From Leptospira borgpetersenii serovar Javanica (GTDB lineage Bacteria; Spirochaetota; Leptospiria; Leptospirales; Leptospiraceae), in the NCBI RefSeq assembly GCF_003046425.1, contig NZ_QAJG01000030.1:1-25000 (forward strand): 25,000 nt of DNA, given 5' to 3'. Position 1 is the first letter of the stretch, and every line of letters starts with the position of its first letter. A model generated the notes under the pieces. It had not been told where the DNA came from. It did no database searches and saw only the letters and a list, made by a program, of their open reading frames with translations. Both the position numbers and the translations under genes were made by a program. Positions 1 through 21,581 of the stretch are shown in pieces.

Positions 1-681
1 TTGTTAAAGATCTTCCGCGTTTCCCAAGGTCGAATCTTTTAACCCGGTCTGTCAAATTCAACAAACGAAGAAAAGAAGCAACTTAGTTGTTCGCTAAAAA
101 CGCCACCCGAACGGGTAAACGTATAAAAGCCAGGCTACAAAATCGGAATGCTCCGGCAAGTAATTATTATAAAAATTATCTTGAATCGTCGAAGATTTTT
201 GAAAGACAATTCTCAAAAATCGCTTCCGTCAAAAAGAGAATTTTTATTTCTTTAAAGTTACTTTCCGCAAAGTATTACACCTTCCAATAGTCGAGTTTTT
301 AAATCGAATTCTAAACTTCCGAATACTACCTTAAAAACTCCTCCATAACTTTTGCGTCAAAAATACCTCTTAATACATTATTTTTTATGAATATACAAAA
401 CATAATTTTACACACAAATCCGCCCAAACCTTAAAACAATCAACAAGGACGCTCAAGAGCTTGCCAAAAACCTTAAGCTAACTCGAGTTCGACGATTGAA
501 AACGAGGTAGAATTTTCTAAAAGTAGGAGTTCCCATTCAGAGGCCTGACGACAGACGAATTTGTTTCGTAAATTCTAGACAGAGGATAGAAGACGGTTTT
601 GGAACGGGCCCTTACCTTAAAAGCGCAAAATATCCATCGATAGATTTACATCCAAATCATATAACGATGTATGATATGCTT
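1..681. other. Gene-free stretch at the left edge
   Basis: I see no convincing coding region here. The only longer open frame (about 87-290, plus strand) begins at TTG without a Shine-Dalgarno sequence and its product is a low-complexity K/N/S-rich string with no domain. No tRNA-like cloverleaf or strong terminator was found. The stretch is AT-rich and separates whatever lies left of the window from the 3' end of dusA. Confidence 0.5.
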
Positions 682-1701
<1,020 letters not shown>

Positions 1702-1736
1702 AAGAGGATTACTGCCAGAATTCTCCTCCAAACTCC

Positions 1737-1785
<49 letters not shown>

Positions 1786-1808
1786 CCATAAAAAAATGTC
1801 AGGAAAAG

Positions 1809-4786
<2,978 letters not shown>

Positions 4787-4887
4787 GATGAGTTCAATAT
4801 AAAAGACGGGAAAGCGATCGTAGTTCAAATGTTTGAATCGATTTTCGTCTCTTCTTAACTCTAAAAAAATTCAACACGGAGCTTGTT

Positions 4888-4967
4888 ATGGATCCTATTA
4901 CAAAACGAACTTTAGACCTTTCGACGAAGCGAACTACATACAAGAAAGATTTTTCGGCTGGAACTGA

Positions 4968-4971
<4 letters not shown>
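4888..4971 (+). CDS. Possible 27-residue leader ORF coupled to recQ
   Basis: A short open frame starts at ATG 4888 with GGAG at 4878-4881, a 6-nt spacing. Its product begins [19 protein letters not shown] and is 27 residues long, basic and without a membrane segment. Its stop overlaps the recQ start in an ATGA junction (4968-4971). recQ itself lacks a clear Shine-Dalgarno sequence, so ribosomes finishing this ORF may start recQ. I recognise no family. It could instead be a chance ORF, or the real end of a longer recQ leader. Confidence 0.45.
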
Positions 4972-6849
<1,878 letters not shown>

Positions 6850-7062
6850 GAGAGATCCGTCGATTTAAAGTTTTTATCAGTAAAAGCATGTCTTAAAATT
6901 CTTCCGGGACGACCCAGGAAACTCAGCGAATGCTTCTCTAAGGATCGGTATTCAGGGAGTTTCGTGACAGTTTGAGTTTTTTCCGCTTGTACAGAAATGT
7001 TTTGCCGCCGTTCAAAAATAAGCGCTGCGTTTGAGTTCCCGCACGGGTAACCGTAAATTTAA

Positions 7063-7203
7063 GAACTTGTTCCAAAACTGTCTTTTGTAGGGCGGCATTG
7101 CAGTGACACTGTCATCAGCCCTTTAAATGTAGGAACTCCTACATTTGATTCAAAATTTTTAAAGAACGATCACACAAATTTTTGAAGGTTTTGGGACAAG
7201 TTC
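7063..7203. repeat. 141-bp element with inverted terminal repeats
   Basis: The ends are inverted copies: GAACTTGTTCCAAAACT at 7063-7079 and, read on the other strand, GAACTTGTCCCAAAACC at 7187-7203 (15 of 17 identical). It encloses a perfect 10-2-10 palindrome (7125-7146, arms AAATGTAGGA/TCCTACATTT) and a small CAGTG-A-CACTG dyad. Related end sequence recurs at 15643-15658 and 21757-21769. It has no coding capacity, so it is a MITE-like or intergenic-repeat candidate. Confidence 0.5.
7125..7146. repeat. 22-bp perfect palindrome
   Basis: Arms AAATGTAGGA and TCCTACATTT flank a 2-nt centre (AC). It lies inside the 141-bp inverted-repeat element. I take it as part of that repeat unit rather than an operator, because no gene starts nearby. 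Confidence 0.5.
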
Positions 7204-7313
7204 CAAATAAAATGCGGGTTCTCGCAGATTACGTTTCGTGAAGCGTATATTAACTTTTAATAATTCTTCGCCGTTAAATCCTACATACGATCTTGAGGCA
7301 AACTTTAAATTCA

Positions 7314-7351
7314 AGATCCTATCAATTTAAACCATCAAATTGATAGGATCT
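7314..7351. other. Perfect 15-bp stem-loop in a gene-free region
   Basis: AGATCCTATCAATTT (7314-7328) and AAATTGATAGGATCT (7337-7351) are exact reverse complements around an 8-nt loop (AAACCATC). No T-run follows on either strand, so it is not a simple intrinsic terminator. It is 480 bp past recQ and 250 bp before the next gene. It could belong to an unannotated RNA, a protein-binding site or a repeat element. Confidence 0.6.
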
Positions 7352-7599
7352 ATTTGTAAAAAGTCGCCTCACGTTCATTTTTTTTGGAAATCTTGCTCTT
7401 TAAACCAAAGTGAGTTGAAAGCGTAAGAATTTGTATTACAAACCCAAATTCACGGGTATTTTCTGATTCTATTCATTGTACAATTTTAATTCGAACAGAC
7501 TTCGAAATGAAAATTTCTATCAAACCCTTTCACTTTTTTTCCCAACCTGGCACATTCTAATATTTCCTTCGTTGTTATTCTAAAGGGGTTCAGCATCTC

Positions 7600-8841
7600 A
7601 TGAAGAAGCATAAATTCGAATTAAAAATCAACGCATTGTTTTCATCGATCTTATTTTTGTTCATAAGTTGCAATAAAGATAAGGATAATCAGAATGACTT
7701 GTTGCTGGCGGCAATTTTACTCCATACCGGTATCAACGCCGAATTTCGCATCTCCGACACAAACGCACTTGCAACAACATATACGACAGAAAATTCATCC
7801 CGATTTAAAGTAAGATCAACCGCTTCTAAATTTCTAACCGATCTAGGTGGAGATAATCCTCAAAACTACAGAGATGGAGTAGGAGACGGTTTTAACGATC
7901 ATTTTATCACACCCTCTGCGGTTTCCATCGGCGTATATCAAGTTCTTGCATACAAATCTGTTGAAAAAGGCGGACCTGCAAAAGAAACTGAAATGTTAGA
8001 AAATGCAAATTTTATAATGTTTCAGGCACCTGGAAGACCCATTCCGGGTTCTAAAGTGTGTGCAACCGGTTTCATGTCCATCGGATTGGAAACCGGAAAT
8101 AGCTCTTTAAGCTCGGCTTTTCTACCGATTTCACCCATTCCCGATAACGAGCAACAAGATTATGATCGAGTCGGAATCATAGCCTGTGATTTTACTTATT
8201 ACTTTGATCCGAAGGACGTACCTGAAAATTCATATCGTTATGTGGATCTAGTTTTAAACAATCCTATCGGCTCTTTTTCTTCCGATTTAAGCATTACCAG
8301 AGGCGATGTAAGTCCAAAACTTTTTAATAAGAATTGCCCGTCTTCTTTTACTAATTCCTCAAGTTTCATCCACTCCGACCTGTTAAAATCGGAAAACGTC
8401 GGAAAAGATTGTAACATGGGCCAATTAGCGATCGACTCGAGTTCAGGCCGTATCTTGAAAGCTGAAGTTTCAGACGAATACAATCCTTTCACAAATCCGG
8501 AACGGACTCTCAATCCTCCTTCCGTTGCGGCGACCGATTATACTTCCGCGGTGCAAAAACTTAAATTTAAGACACCAGCTATCATCGACAATTTAGATAA
8601 AAAAGATCCGTATATATTGGTGATAGATTTGGATTTCTCGAAAAAAAACAAAAGTATCTTATTCAACGTTTCTAGAGACAAAGTATTCTTCTGGGATTCG
8701 AACGCAACGGATAACGTATTTTCTCTCCAGCTCGATACAAACGATAGACCCAATGCAACAAGTGGAAACGATAACTTAACGACAACTTCCAGGCGAAACA
8801 TGGTCTTTCATTTACCTACAATCCTAAGTAAACTGAAATAA
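7600..8841 (+). CDS. Leptospiral-type lipoprotein, unknown function
   Basis: Exported lipoprotein of 413 residues without a recognised family. The N-terminus has a basic region (KKHKFELK), a hydrophobic core (LFSSILFLFIS) and lipidation at C24, context FISC followed by NKDKDNQND, a charged tether typical of spirochaetal lipoproteins. The ATG is preceded by AAAGGGG with an 11-nt spacing. Recurrent landmarks are FLTDLGGDNPQNYRDG (about 83-98), YDRVGIIACDFTYYFDPKDVPENSYRY (spanning about 188-214), and a C-terminal FHLPTILSKLK. The downstream lipoprotein shares all three, so they are paralogues. This copy has about 130 extra residues between the second and third landmarks, including three cysteines and a DLDFSKKNKS segment. 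A strong terminator follows at 8890. Substrate or partner cannot be inferred. Confidence 0.85.
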   Translation: MKKHKFELKINALFSSILFLFISCNKDKDNQNDLLLAAILLHTGINAEFRISDTNALATTYTTENSSRFKVRSTASKFLTDLGGDNPQNYRDGVGDGFNDHFITPSAVSIGVYQVLAYKSVEKGGPAKETEMLENANFIMFQAPGRPIPGSKVCATGFMSIGLETGNSSLSSAFLPISPIPDNEQQDYDRVGIIACDFTYYFDPKDVPENSYRYVDLVLNNPIGSFSSDLSITRGDVSPKLFNKNCPSSFTNSSSFIHSDLLKSENVGKDCNMGQLAIDSSSGRILKAEVSDEYNPFTNPERTLNPPSVAATDYTSAVQKLKFKTPAIIDNLDKKDPYILVIDLDFSKKNKSILFNVSRDKVFFWDSNATDNVFSLQLDTNDRPNATSGNDNLTTTSRRNMVFHLPTILSKLK

Positions 8842-8889
8842 TCTCGATAAAATTCGAAAAAATTAATTCTTCAGCTCGATCAAAAAAAT

Positions 8890-8913
8890 AAAAGGAGCTT
8901 ACAAGCTCCTTTT
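8890..8913 (+). terminator. Rho-independent terminator of the first lipoprotein gene
   Basis: AAAAGGAGCT (8890-8899) and AGCTCCTTTT (8904-8913) form a 10-bp perfect stem with a TACA loop, 48 bp after the stop codon. The stem ends in four Ts and is preceded by an A-run, so it could act in both directions. Confidence 0.85.
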
Positions 8914-9185
8914 CGTATCAGAAGCCGATTCAAAGGCGTTCCAAAATTATCAGATCCAGTTTTTTGTAAAAGACGACTTGAGCTTTTGTTTTGGAACAAA
9001 TTATCAATTTCCACAAAACCGAGTAGAAGCCATCTCAAAAATACTTTATCTTTACTTAAAACGCCAATTCTAATCACTTTCGATATTTTTGAGATAGATT
9101 ATAGCTAGAACGCGCTAAAATAACGCGAGCTCGGTGTAACAAACGCGAAAGTGTTATTATGCTACAACCTGTAGAAAGTGTATTT

Positions 9186-9230
9186 TAGTTTGAAAAATTC
9201 AGGAAAGCCATTCCTTTCAGGTTCAAACTA
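9186..9230. other. Stem-loop upstream of the second lipoprotein gene
   Basis: TAGTTTGAA (9186-9194) pairs perfectly with TTCAAACTA (9222-9230). An inner AGGAA/TTCCT pair (9201-9205/9211-9215) gives a two-tier hairpin. It lies 82 bp before the candidate original ATG at 9312. It is followed by a weak AT-rich tract. It may be a leader structure or a weak terminator; I cannot choose. Confidence 0.4.
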
Positions 9231-9337
9231 TAAAAAATTTTACAAAATCTGTCTCACTTACATTGAACCCTAGCTATATTTTTTTCGTGATTTTATTGAA
9301 GGTTCAATACGATGAAACAAATAAATCCTCGAAAAGA

Positions 9338-10084
9338 ATGTTGCCAATTGCGACTTTCGCTTTAACGATATTATTTCTTATCACGAGTTGTAAAAAAGAC
9401 AAAAAGGATAATACCGAATTATTATTGATGACCCGGCTTCTTGTAGGACCAAACGGAATCGCTGAGTTCAATTTTTCGAACATTAATCAGCTGCTCGCGG
9501 CAAGAACGAAAAATTCTTCCCGTTTTTTGACGCTTCCGGATTCGATCGGTTCGGTATTTTTAACGGATTTGGCGGGTGACAATCCACAAAATTACGGAAA
9601 CAGATTTGCCGGTAAGTTTTTAGCCCCTAACACCATCGGAATCGAAGTTTGTCAAATCGTCACCTACAAACCACCCACAAAAGGTGGTCCTGTAAAAGGA
9701 AGAGAAACATTAGAAAACACTAATTTTCTCGCATTCACAGGCGCGCTTGCAATCCTACTCCCAACGAATGCCAGTGCCTTCATATCCGTAGAACTTACAA
9801 AAATAGATAACGTAGATTCAAAAGCACTTTCGATCAAACAAATTCCGGAAAACGAAAGGGCGGATTACGATCGAATCGGAATCGCCGCCAGAGCGTTTAC
9901 GTATTACTTTAAATCTGCGGACGTACCGGAAAACGCGTATCGATATAATGACTTCCGAAATCCTCCCGTCAATGCAGAAACGGTAACGAGTGATAAATCG
10001 AAGAAATTGAAATACAAAGTACCGGCTACCGCAAGAAAAAATCTGATCTTTCATTTGTCGACCATCGTGAGTTCGCTAAAATGA
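9338..10084 (+). CDS. Lipoprotein paralogue with a probably displaced start
   Basis: Shorter paralogue of the lipoprotein at 7600. From the first in-frame ATG (9338) it has 248 residues: a hydrophobic run then the lipobox FLITSC, followed by KKDKKDN. It shares VFLTDLAGDNPQNYG, YDRIGIAARAFTYYFKSADVPENAYRY and the FHLSTIVSSLK end, but lacks the roughly 130-residue segment of its partner. The start is odd. From 9338 there is no Shine-Dalgarno sequence and no basic residue before the hydrophobic run. The frame runs back only to TTG codons (9296, 9263) without ribosome sites. The best signal, GAAGG plus ATG at 9312, resembles the paralogue's start region but is out of frame by one base and stops after 17 codons. 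Adding one A in the run at 9332-9335 would join MKQINPRK to the body. The gene is otherwise open, so it may be silenced rather than decayed. Confidence 0.7.
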   Translation: MLPIATFALTILFLITSCKKDKKDNTELLLMTRLLVGPNGIAEFNFSNINQLLAARTKNSSRFLTLPDSIGSVFLTDLAGDNPQNYGNRFAGKFLAPNTIGIEVCQIVTYKPPTKGGPVKGRETLENTNFLAFTGALAILLPTNASAFISVELTKIDNVDSKALSIKQIPENERADYDRIGIAARAFTYYFKSADVPENAYRYNDFRNPPVNAETVTSDKSKKLKYKVPATARKNLIFHLSTIVSSLK

Positions 10085-10110
10085 AAAGGATTATAGTTCA
10101 TAGACGATCA

Positions 10111-10174
10111 GGATTAATTCGATAAAGGCCCCAATCGGATTCTTTCTCAAATTAATCCGAAGTTAAGGAGGTAA
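10111..10174 (+). promoter_or_regulatory. Inverted repeat plus orphan full Shine-Dalgarno sequence
   Basis: GGATTAATT (10111-10119) and AATTAATCC (10150-10158) are perfect inverted arms 30 nt apart, with a nested CGAT/ATCG pair. Immediately downstream is TAAGGAGGTAA (10164-10174), a near-complete match to the anti-Shine-Dalgarno. No ATG, GTG or TTG follows at normal spacing. The nearest frame would begin at ATT 10177 and reach a stop after 18 codons, with an internal ATG at 10207. This may be a leader for the sigma operon, or the remains of a lost gene start. Confidence 0.4.
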
Positions 10175-10245
10175 CCATTAATTTATATTCTATCGAATTC
10201 GGAGAAATGGATTATTACGGAATTATAGTTTGATCCTTTGTGTTT

Positions 10246-10298
<53 letters not shown>

Positions 10299-10358
10299 TG
10301 AAATTTTCTTAAGAGAAAAATCCATCCAGTTTGAATTCTTACACGTAGAATATAAATT

Positions 10359-10883
<525 letters not shown>

Positions 10884-10885
10884 TT

Positions 10886-13188
<2,303 letters not shown>

Positions 13189-13329
13189 GATCAAACCGAA
13201 GGCTTCTTTTAGCACTAATTCCTGTATGGAATTTTTTCATGCGTCCGAGTAATAAAATTAGAATTAGAGCCTCATTATATTTATCGCAAAGTCCTGGATC
13301 GATATAAAAATTCTATGTACGCGAAAAGA

Positions 13330-13347
13330 GGCAGGGACATCCCTGCC
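13330..13347. terminator. Bidirectional terminator between convergent genes
   Basis: GGCAGGGA (13330-13337) and TCCCTGCC (13340-13347) are exact reverse complements; a 7-bp stem with an ACAT loop is the realistic fold. On the minus strand it is followed by TCTTTT, 23 bp after the sphingomyelinase stop. On the plus strand it is followed by GTCTTTC and serves the sigma operon. Confidence 0.8.
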
Positions 13348-13370
13348 GTCTTTCATTTGATTTTTAAGGC

Positions 13371-16561
<3,191 letters not shown>

Positions 16562-16567
16562 GCAGAT

Positions 16568-16601
<34 letters not shown>

Positions 16602-16667
16602 TATCCTCCGAAAATAGAATTGGGGGAAAAAGAGAGAAAAACCCAAAATTCTCGGAAGAGGGAATTT

Positions 16668-16847
16668 ATGAATATCAACGGAAACACAAACCAGAGTTTA
16701 CTTTTAGAAAGAGTCGCAAATCTACCTAGAGAAATCTTCCAGGTACAGAGCGATCTGAACCGAAAAATTTTGAATCTCGCCGTGGAAGCGGGAATCCAAA
16801 ATTCAAAAGAAGAAGGACAAAGAAAAATTCTAGATCTTTACGCTTAA
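16668..16847 (+). CDS. Small conserved-looking protein of 59 residues
   Basis: The ATG at 16668 has GAGGGA 4 nt upstream, a good ribosome site. The frame extends back to 16539 but that part is noncoding in character. The product begins MNINGNTNQSLLLERVANLP and continues with helical stretches containing LNRKILNLAVEAG and ends RKILDLYA. It is amphipathic and cytoplasmic, without cysteines. The helix-plus-KEEGQ pattern loosely recalls small YjfB-like proteins, but the match is too weak to name it. It ends 15 bp before the convergent crotonase gene and lies head-to-head with the TPR gene. Confidence 0.65.
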   Translation: MNINGNTNQSLLLERVANLPREIFQVQSDLNRKILNLAVEAGIQNSKEEGQRKILDLYA

Positions 16848-16862
16848 TTCCTGGATCACAGA

Positions 16863-17699
<837 letters not shown>

Positions 17700-17748
17700 T
17701 CTGGAAATAAAAAAAAATCTTACAAGCCATTCCTAGTCCTAAGAAATA

Positions 17749-17796
<48 letters not shown>

Positions 17797-17802
17797 GTCC
17801 GA

Positions 17803-18021
17803 GTGATCATCAGTTGGGAAAAAATCCGCCATCCACATCCAAAGGAAGAATGGAAAAAGCTTTTAGAAAAGGTAAATCCTTTTGTTATACAGGAAAAACG
17901 AGGGAGTTCTCACATGCTTTCCAAGAAACATCTATGTATTGAGAAGAAAATAAAAAAAGGAACCCCATTCTTTGTTTGGCACTACACAAAACCAATTGAA
18001 AAGGATTCGAGTTCAAACTAG
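17803..18021 (+). CDS. Small basic protein of 72 residues, possibly HicA-like
   Basis: The GTG at 17803 is preceded by AGGAGGG at 5-nt spacing, a very strong ribosome site that decides this start over the upstream ATG at 17767, which lies inside the palindrome. The product is basic, without signal peptide: WEKIRHPHPKEEWKKLLEKV (helical) then FVIQEKRGSSHML and LCIEKKI (beta-like), ending in TKPIEKDSSSN. The helix followed by a GSSH motif recalls HicA mRNA interferases (GSHH), but the second histidine is replaced, the C-terminal half does not match and no HicB antitoxin is next to it, so this is only a suggestion. The Fur-like palindrome just upstream implies iron- or peroxide-linked control. 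Confidence 0.65.
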   Translation: MIISWEKIRHPHPKEEWKKLLEKVNPFVIQEKRGSSHMLSKKHLCIEKKIKKGTPFFVWHYTKPIEKDSSSN

Positions 18022-18084
18022 GAACTCATTTTTCAGATTTTTAGGAAATTCCATTCCCTGAAAATCATTCGAGTTTTGAAAAAA

Positions 18085-18115
18085 ATCAAAGAACCAAGTT
18101 CCTCATCAATTTGAT
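18085..18115 (-). terminator. Possible terminator after the broken kinase gene
   Basis: On the minus strand, ATCAAA (18115-18110) pairs with TTTGAT (18090-18085), with a nested GAAC/GTTC pair, followed by a run of about seven Ts. The stem is weak and has an unpaired side, so the call is tentative. Confidence 0.4.
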
Positions 18116-18141
18116 CGGAAAACCGAGAGGAGCTTTCTTTT

Positions 18142-19521
<1,380 letters not shown>

Positions 19522-19532
19522 TAGTTACTAAA

Positions 19533-19566
<34 letters not shown>

Positions 19567-19629
19567 CGTACAAAAGTCATAGTAAAATTATGTTTTCCCA
19601 TTTTGGGAATTTCAAACTCTTTCCAGTTT

Positions 19630-19655
19630 TCTCCGACTCCTAGGGAGAACGGAGA
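19630..19655. other. GC-rich stem-loop
   Basis: TCTCCG (19630-19635) pairs with CGGAGA (19650-19655), and CTCC (19637-19640) with GGAG (19644-19647), around a TAG loop. No T-run follows closely on either strand. It sits between the 54-residue ORF and the kinase start on the minus strand, so it could be a leader structure or weak terminator. Confidence 0.4.
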
Positions 19656-19682
19656 GAAATGATTTTATCCTATTACAAATCT

Positions 19683-19847
19683 TTATTTCAGATTCTTTTT
19701 TGGGAGAACCTTATAGCCCAATTCTAAATTTATTCCCATGCTTGGACGAGCCTCTGTGCAAGAAACCGCCTGCTCTTTAAAGAGTTTCTCTAAATATTTA
19801 GAAGAACTTGAGTCTTTTTTTGCGGATTTTCCTTTTTTATCATTCAT
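19683..19847 (-). CDS. Possible small protein of 54 residues
   Basis: Open frame from ATG 19847 to TAA, minus strand. The product is lysine- and serine-rich (starts MNDKKGKSAKKDSSSSKYLE, later LFKEQAV, one cysteine, ends LPKKNLK). I recognise no family. There is no Shine-Dalgarno sequence before the ATG, although GGAG stands about 30 nt upstream in a frame that continues in from there. It lies upstream of the kinase gene and on the same strand. It may be a real small gene or the remnant of one. Confidence 0.35.
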   Translation of the reverse strand: MNDKKGKSAKKDSSSSKYLEKLFKEQAVSCTEARPSMGINLELGYKVLPKKNLK

Positions 19848-20051
19848 TGAGAGTGTATGTATATCAATCTGAAGTTTTTCTCCACACCTGATTTTATTTT
19901 AGAAAGAATCGATTTTTGCAAACGCAGATCGTTTGTTCTTCATTCAGGAAGAATGTAAGGTTTCTCTAAAAACGTAATTTCGACGTATCGAAAAGATCGA
20001 GCAACAAGGTCCGGTTTCGCACCCGATTTAATCTTTTTTTCCAATTCGGAG

Positions 20052-20080
20052 TTGACCGTTATCACAATTAGTTGTATTAT
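20052..20080 (+). promoter_or_regulatory. Sigma70-type promoter of marR
   Basis: TTGACC (-35, 20052-20057) and TATTAT (-10, 20075-20080) are separated by 17 bp. Transcription would begin near 20086-20088, only a few bases before the ATG at 20091, which implies a leaderless or nearly leaderless message. Confidence 0.65.
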
Positions 20081-20090
20081 GCATCTAATT
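20066..20090. promoter_or_regulatory. Probable MarR operator overlapping the -10 box
   Basis: Arms AATTAGTTGTA (20066-20076) and TGCATCTAATT (20080-20090) match as an inverted repeat at 9 of 11 positions around a 3-nt centre. It covers the -10 box and the expected transcription start, ideal for autorepression by the MarR product encoded next. Confidence 0.55.
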
Positions 20091-20540
20091 ATGAGCGAAT
20101 TTCAGATCGAAAATACTCTCGGCTATCGAATTAATCGCAGCGCGATCATAATGAAAATCGAGCTTCAGAACCGTTTTAAAAACGCAGGTTTTTCAATCAC
20201 TCCCGAAGAATGGGTTATTCTGAATCGGCTTTGGGAATCGGACGGAATGAATCAAAACGAAATCTCACAAAAGACTCTTAAGGACAAGACAACCGTGACC
20301 CGCTTTTTGAATGGAATGGAAAAGGATGGCCTGATCCGAAGGGTAGTGGCCGAGGAAGACCGACGCAGCAGGCTGATCTTCCTTACCGATAAGGGGAAAC
20401 TTTTGAAAGAAAAACTAATACCGATCGCCAAGTCATTGTTAGTTGATTCAAGCACGGAGATAAACAAGGAACATCTGACCGTTACGATGAATGTTTTGGC
20501 ACAGATTGAGAGGAACATTTCAAATCTGAAAGCGAAGTAG
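20091..20540 (+). CDS. MarR-family transcriptional regulator
   Basis: Winged-helix DNA-binding regulator of 149 residues, likely a dimeric repressor released by a ligand or oxidant. The N-terminal dimerisation helix (LGYRINRSAIIMKIELQNRFKNAGF, about 10-34) is followed by TPEEWVILNRLWESDGMNQNEISQKTLKD (winged-helix entry), the recognition helix KTTVTRFLNGMEKDGLIRR and the wing with the MarR signature EEDRRSRLIFLTDKGK. A C-terminal helix completes the dimer interface. The only cysteine in the longer frame (encoded upstream of ATG 20091) is probably not translated, so a simple thiol switch is unlikely. Start 20091 is chosen because the promoter predicts transcription to begin just before it; ATG 20079 lies within the -10 region. 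It precedes the HXXEE gene by 35 bp and probably controls both. Confidence 0.9.
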   Translation: MSEFQIENTLGYRINRSAIIMKIELQNRFKNAGFSITPEEWVILNRLWESDGMNQNEISQKTLKDKTTVTRFLNGMEKDGLIRRVVAEEDRRSRLIFLTDKGKLLKEKLIPIAKSLLVDSSTEINKEHLTVTMNVLAQIERNISNLKAK

Positions 20541-21197
20541 AATAATTTAAATTTAATAAAAGAAGGAATGTTGGAATGGAAACTACAACTTTGAAAAAAA
20601 ATCTAAGCGCGATCGTGGCCATGATCTTTATAGTCACGGTAAGTTCGATCGGTTATATCAAAATCGGCTGGCCGCCTGTAATCATCGTGGGAGGGTCCGG
20701 ATTGATCGGATGGATCTTCTGGTATTTCACGTATTTAAAAAGATCCGTGGATCCTAAAGTAATTCTTCCTTTATTCGTATTTACCGTAGTCAGTTTGCAG
20801 ATCCACATGATTGAGGAGTATCTGACGGGTTTCGGTCCCGCTGTGAGTCGTTTATTTGAAATTCCTTGGACGGAGAAAGGATTTGTAGTCGTGTTTACAT
20901 TGATCGGTCCGATGATGTATATGTTGACCGCGTTGGGTCTTTTCTTTCGATTCCCGCTCGCGGGTTTTATTGCGTGGTTCATTTTTATCGGTCCCGGTTT
21001 TGCGGAATTCACACATTTTATCTTCCCACTTTTGGAGCCGAGCATTCAGCCTAACAATCCGGAAAGGGTTTCTCAGATCATCAACGGAGTGATGCTTTCG
21101 GATATGCCGAACTATTATTTGAAAACCACAGGAGAATACTATTTTTCTGGACTTTACACGGCTGTGCTTCCGATGCTTCCGGGAGGTTACGCGATTT

Positions 21198-21293
<96 letters not shown>

Positions 21294-21380
21294 CCTGAAT
21301 TTTTCAAACTAAAGTGTCGTTTGCTTGAATTGCAGCATAAGCATAATAGTCATTTTCGCATTTGTTACGCCGAACTCACG

Positions 21381-21452
21381 TTAAATTAGTAAAATATCAT
21401 ATAGAAAATCATTCTTAAAAAATAAAATCGTGTTCGCGTGTTTTCGACCTGA
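21381..21452. repeat. 72-bp direct repeat, copy 2
   Basis: Near-identical to 21198-21269. In frame it reads KLVKYHIENHS then a stop, so it is a duplicated tail of the HXXEE gene rather than noncoding repeat. The body of a second gene copy is missing; a short GTTACGC match further upstream suggests erosion. Confidence 0.85.
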
Positions 21453-21480
21453 TCGTTTTTCGGGACAGTGTTTGTTTATT

Positions 21481-21581
21481 AGAGTCGTTGAAAAATTCCA
21501 TGATTCAGATTAACAAAATCGCTTCAAACGTCCATTTCAATGCAGTAGAAACGGATAGAGAATTAATTTTTCAACAACTCT
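21481..21581. mobile_element. MITE-like element, 101 bp
   Basis: Terminal inverted repeats: AGAGTCGTTGAAAAATT (21481-21497) and, on the other strand, AGAGTTGTTGAAAAATT (21581-21565), 16 of 17 identical. The interior (67 bp) has no coding capacity. No clear target-site duplication was found. It is probably a non-autonomous derivative of a leptospiral insertion sequence. Confidence 0.6.

Noticed and set aside
87..290. Plus-strand open frame of 67 codons
   Set aside because: TTG start without ribosome site, low-complexity product and no recognisable domain.
9263..9337. TTG at 9263 as start of the second lipoprotein
   Set aside because: No ribosome site, and the added residues put a second hydrophobic stretch before the signal peptide, unlike the paralogue.
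20653..21045. Minus-strand frame of 130 codons opposite the HXXEE gene
   Set aside because: Antisense shadow; the plus strand has clear membrane segments and the HXXEE motif.
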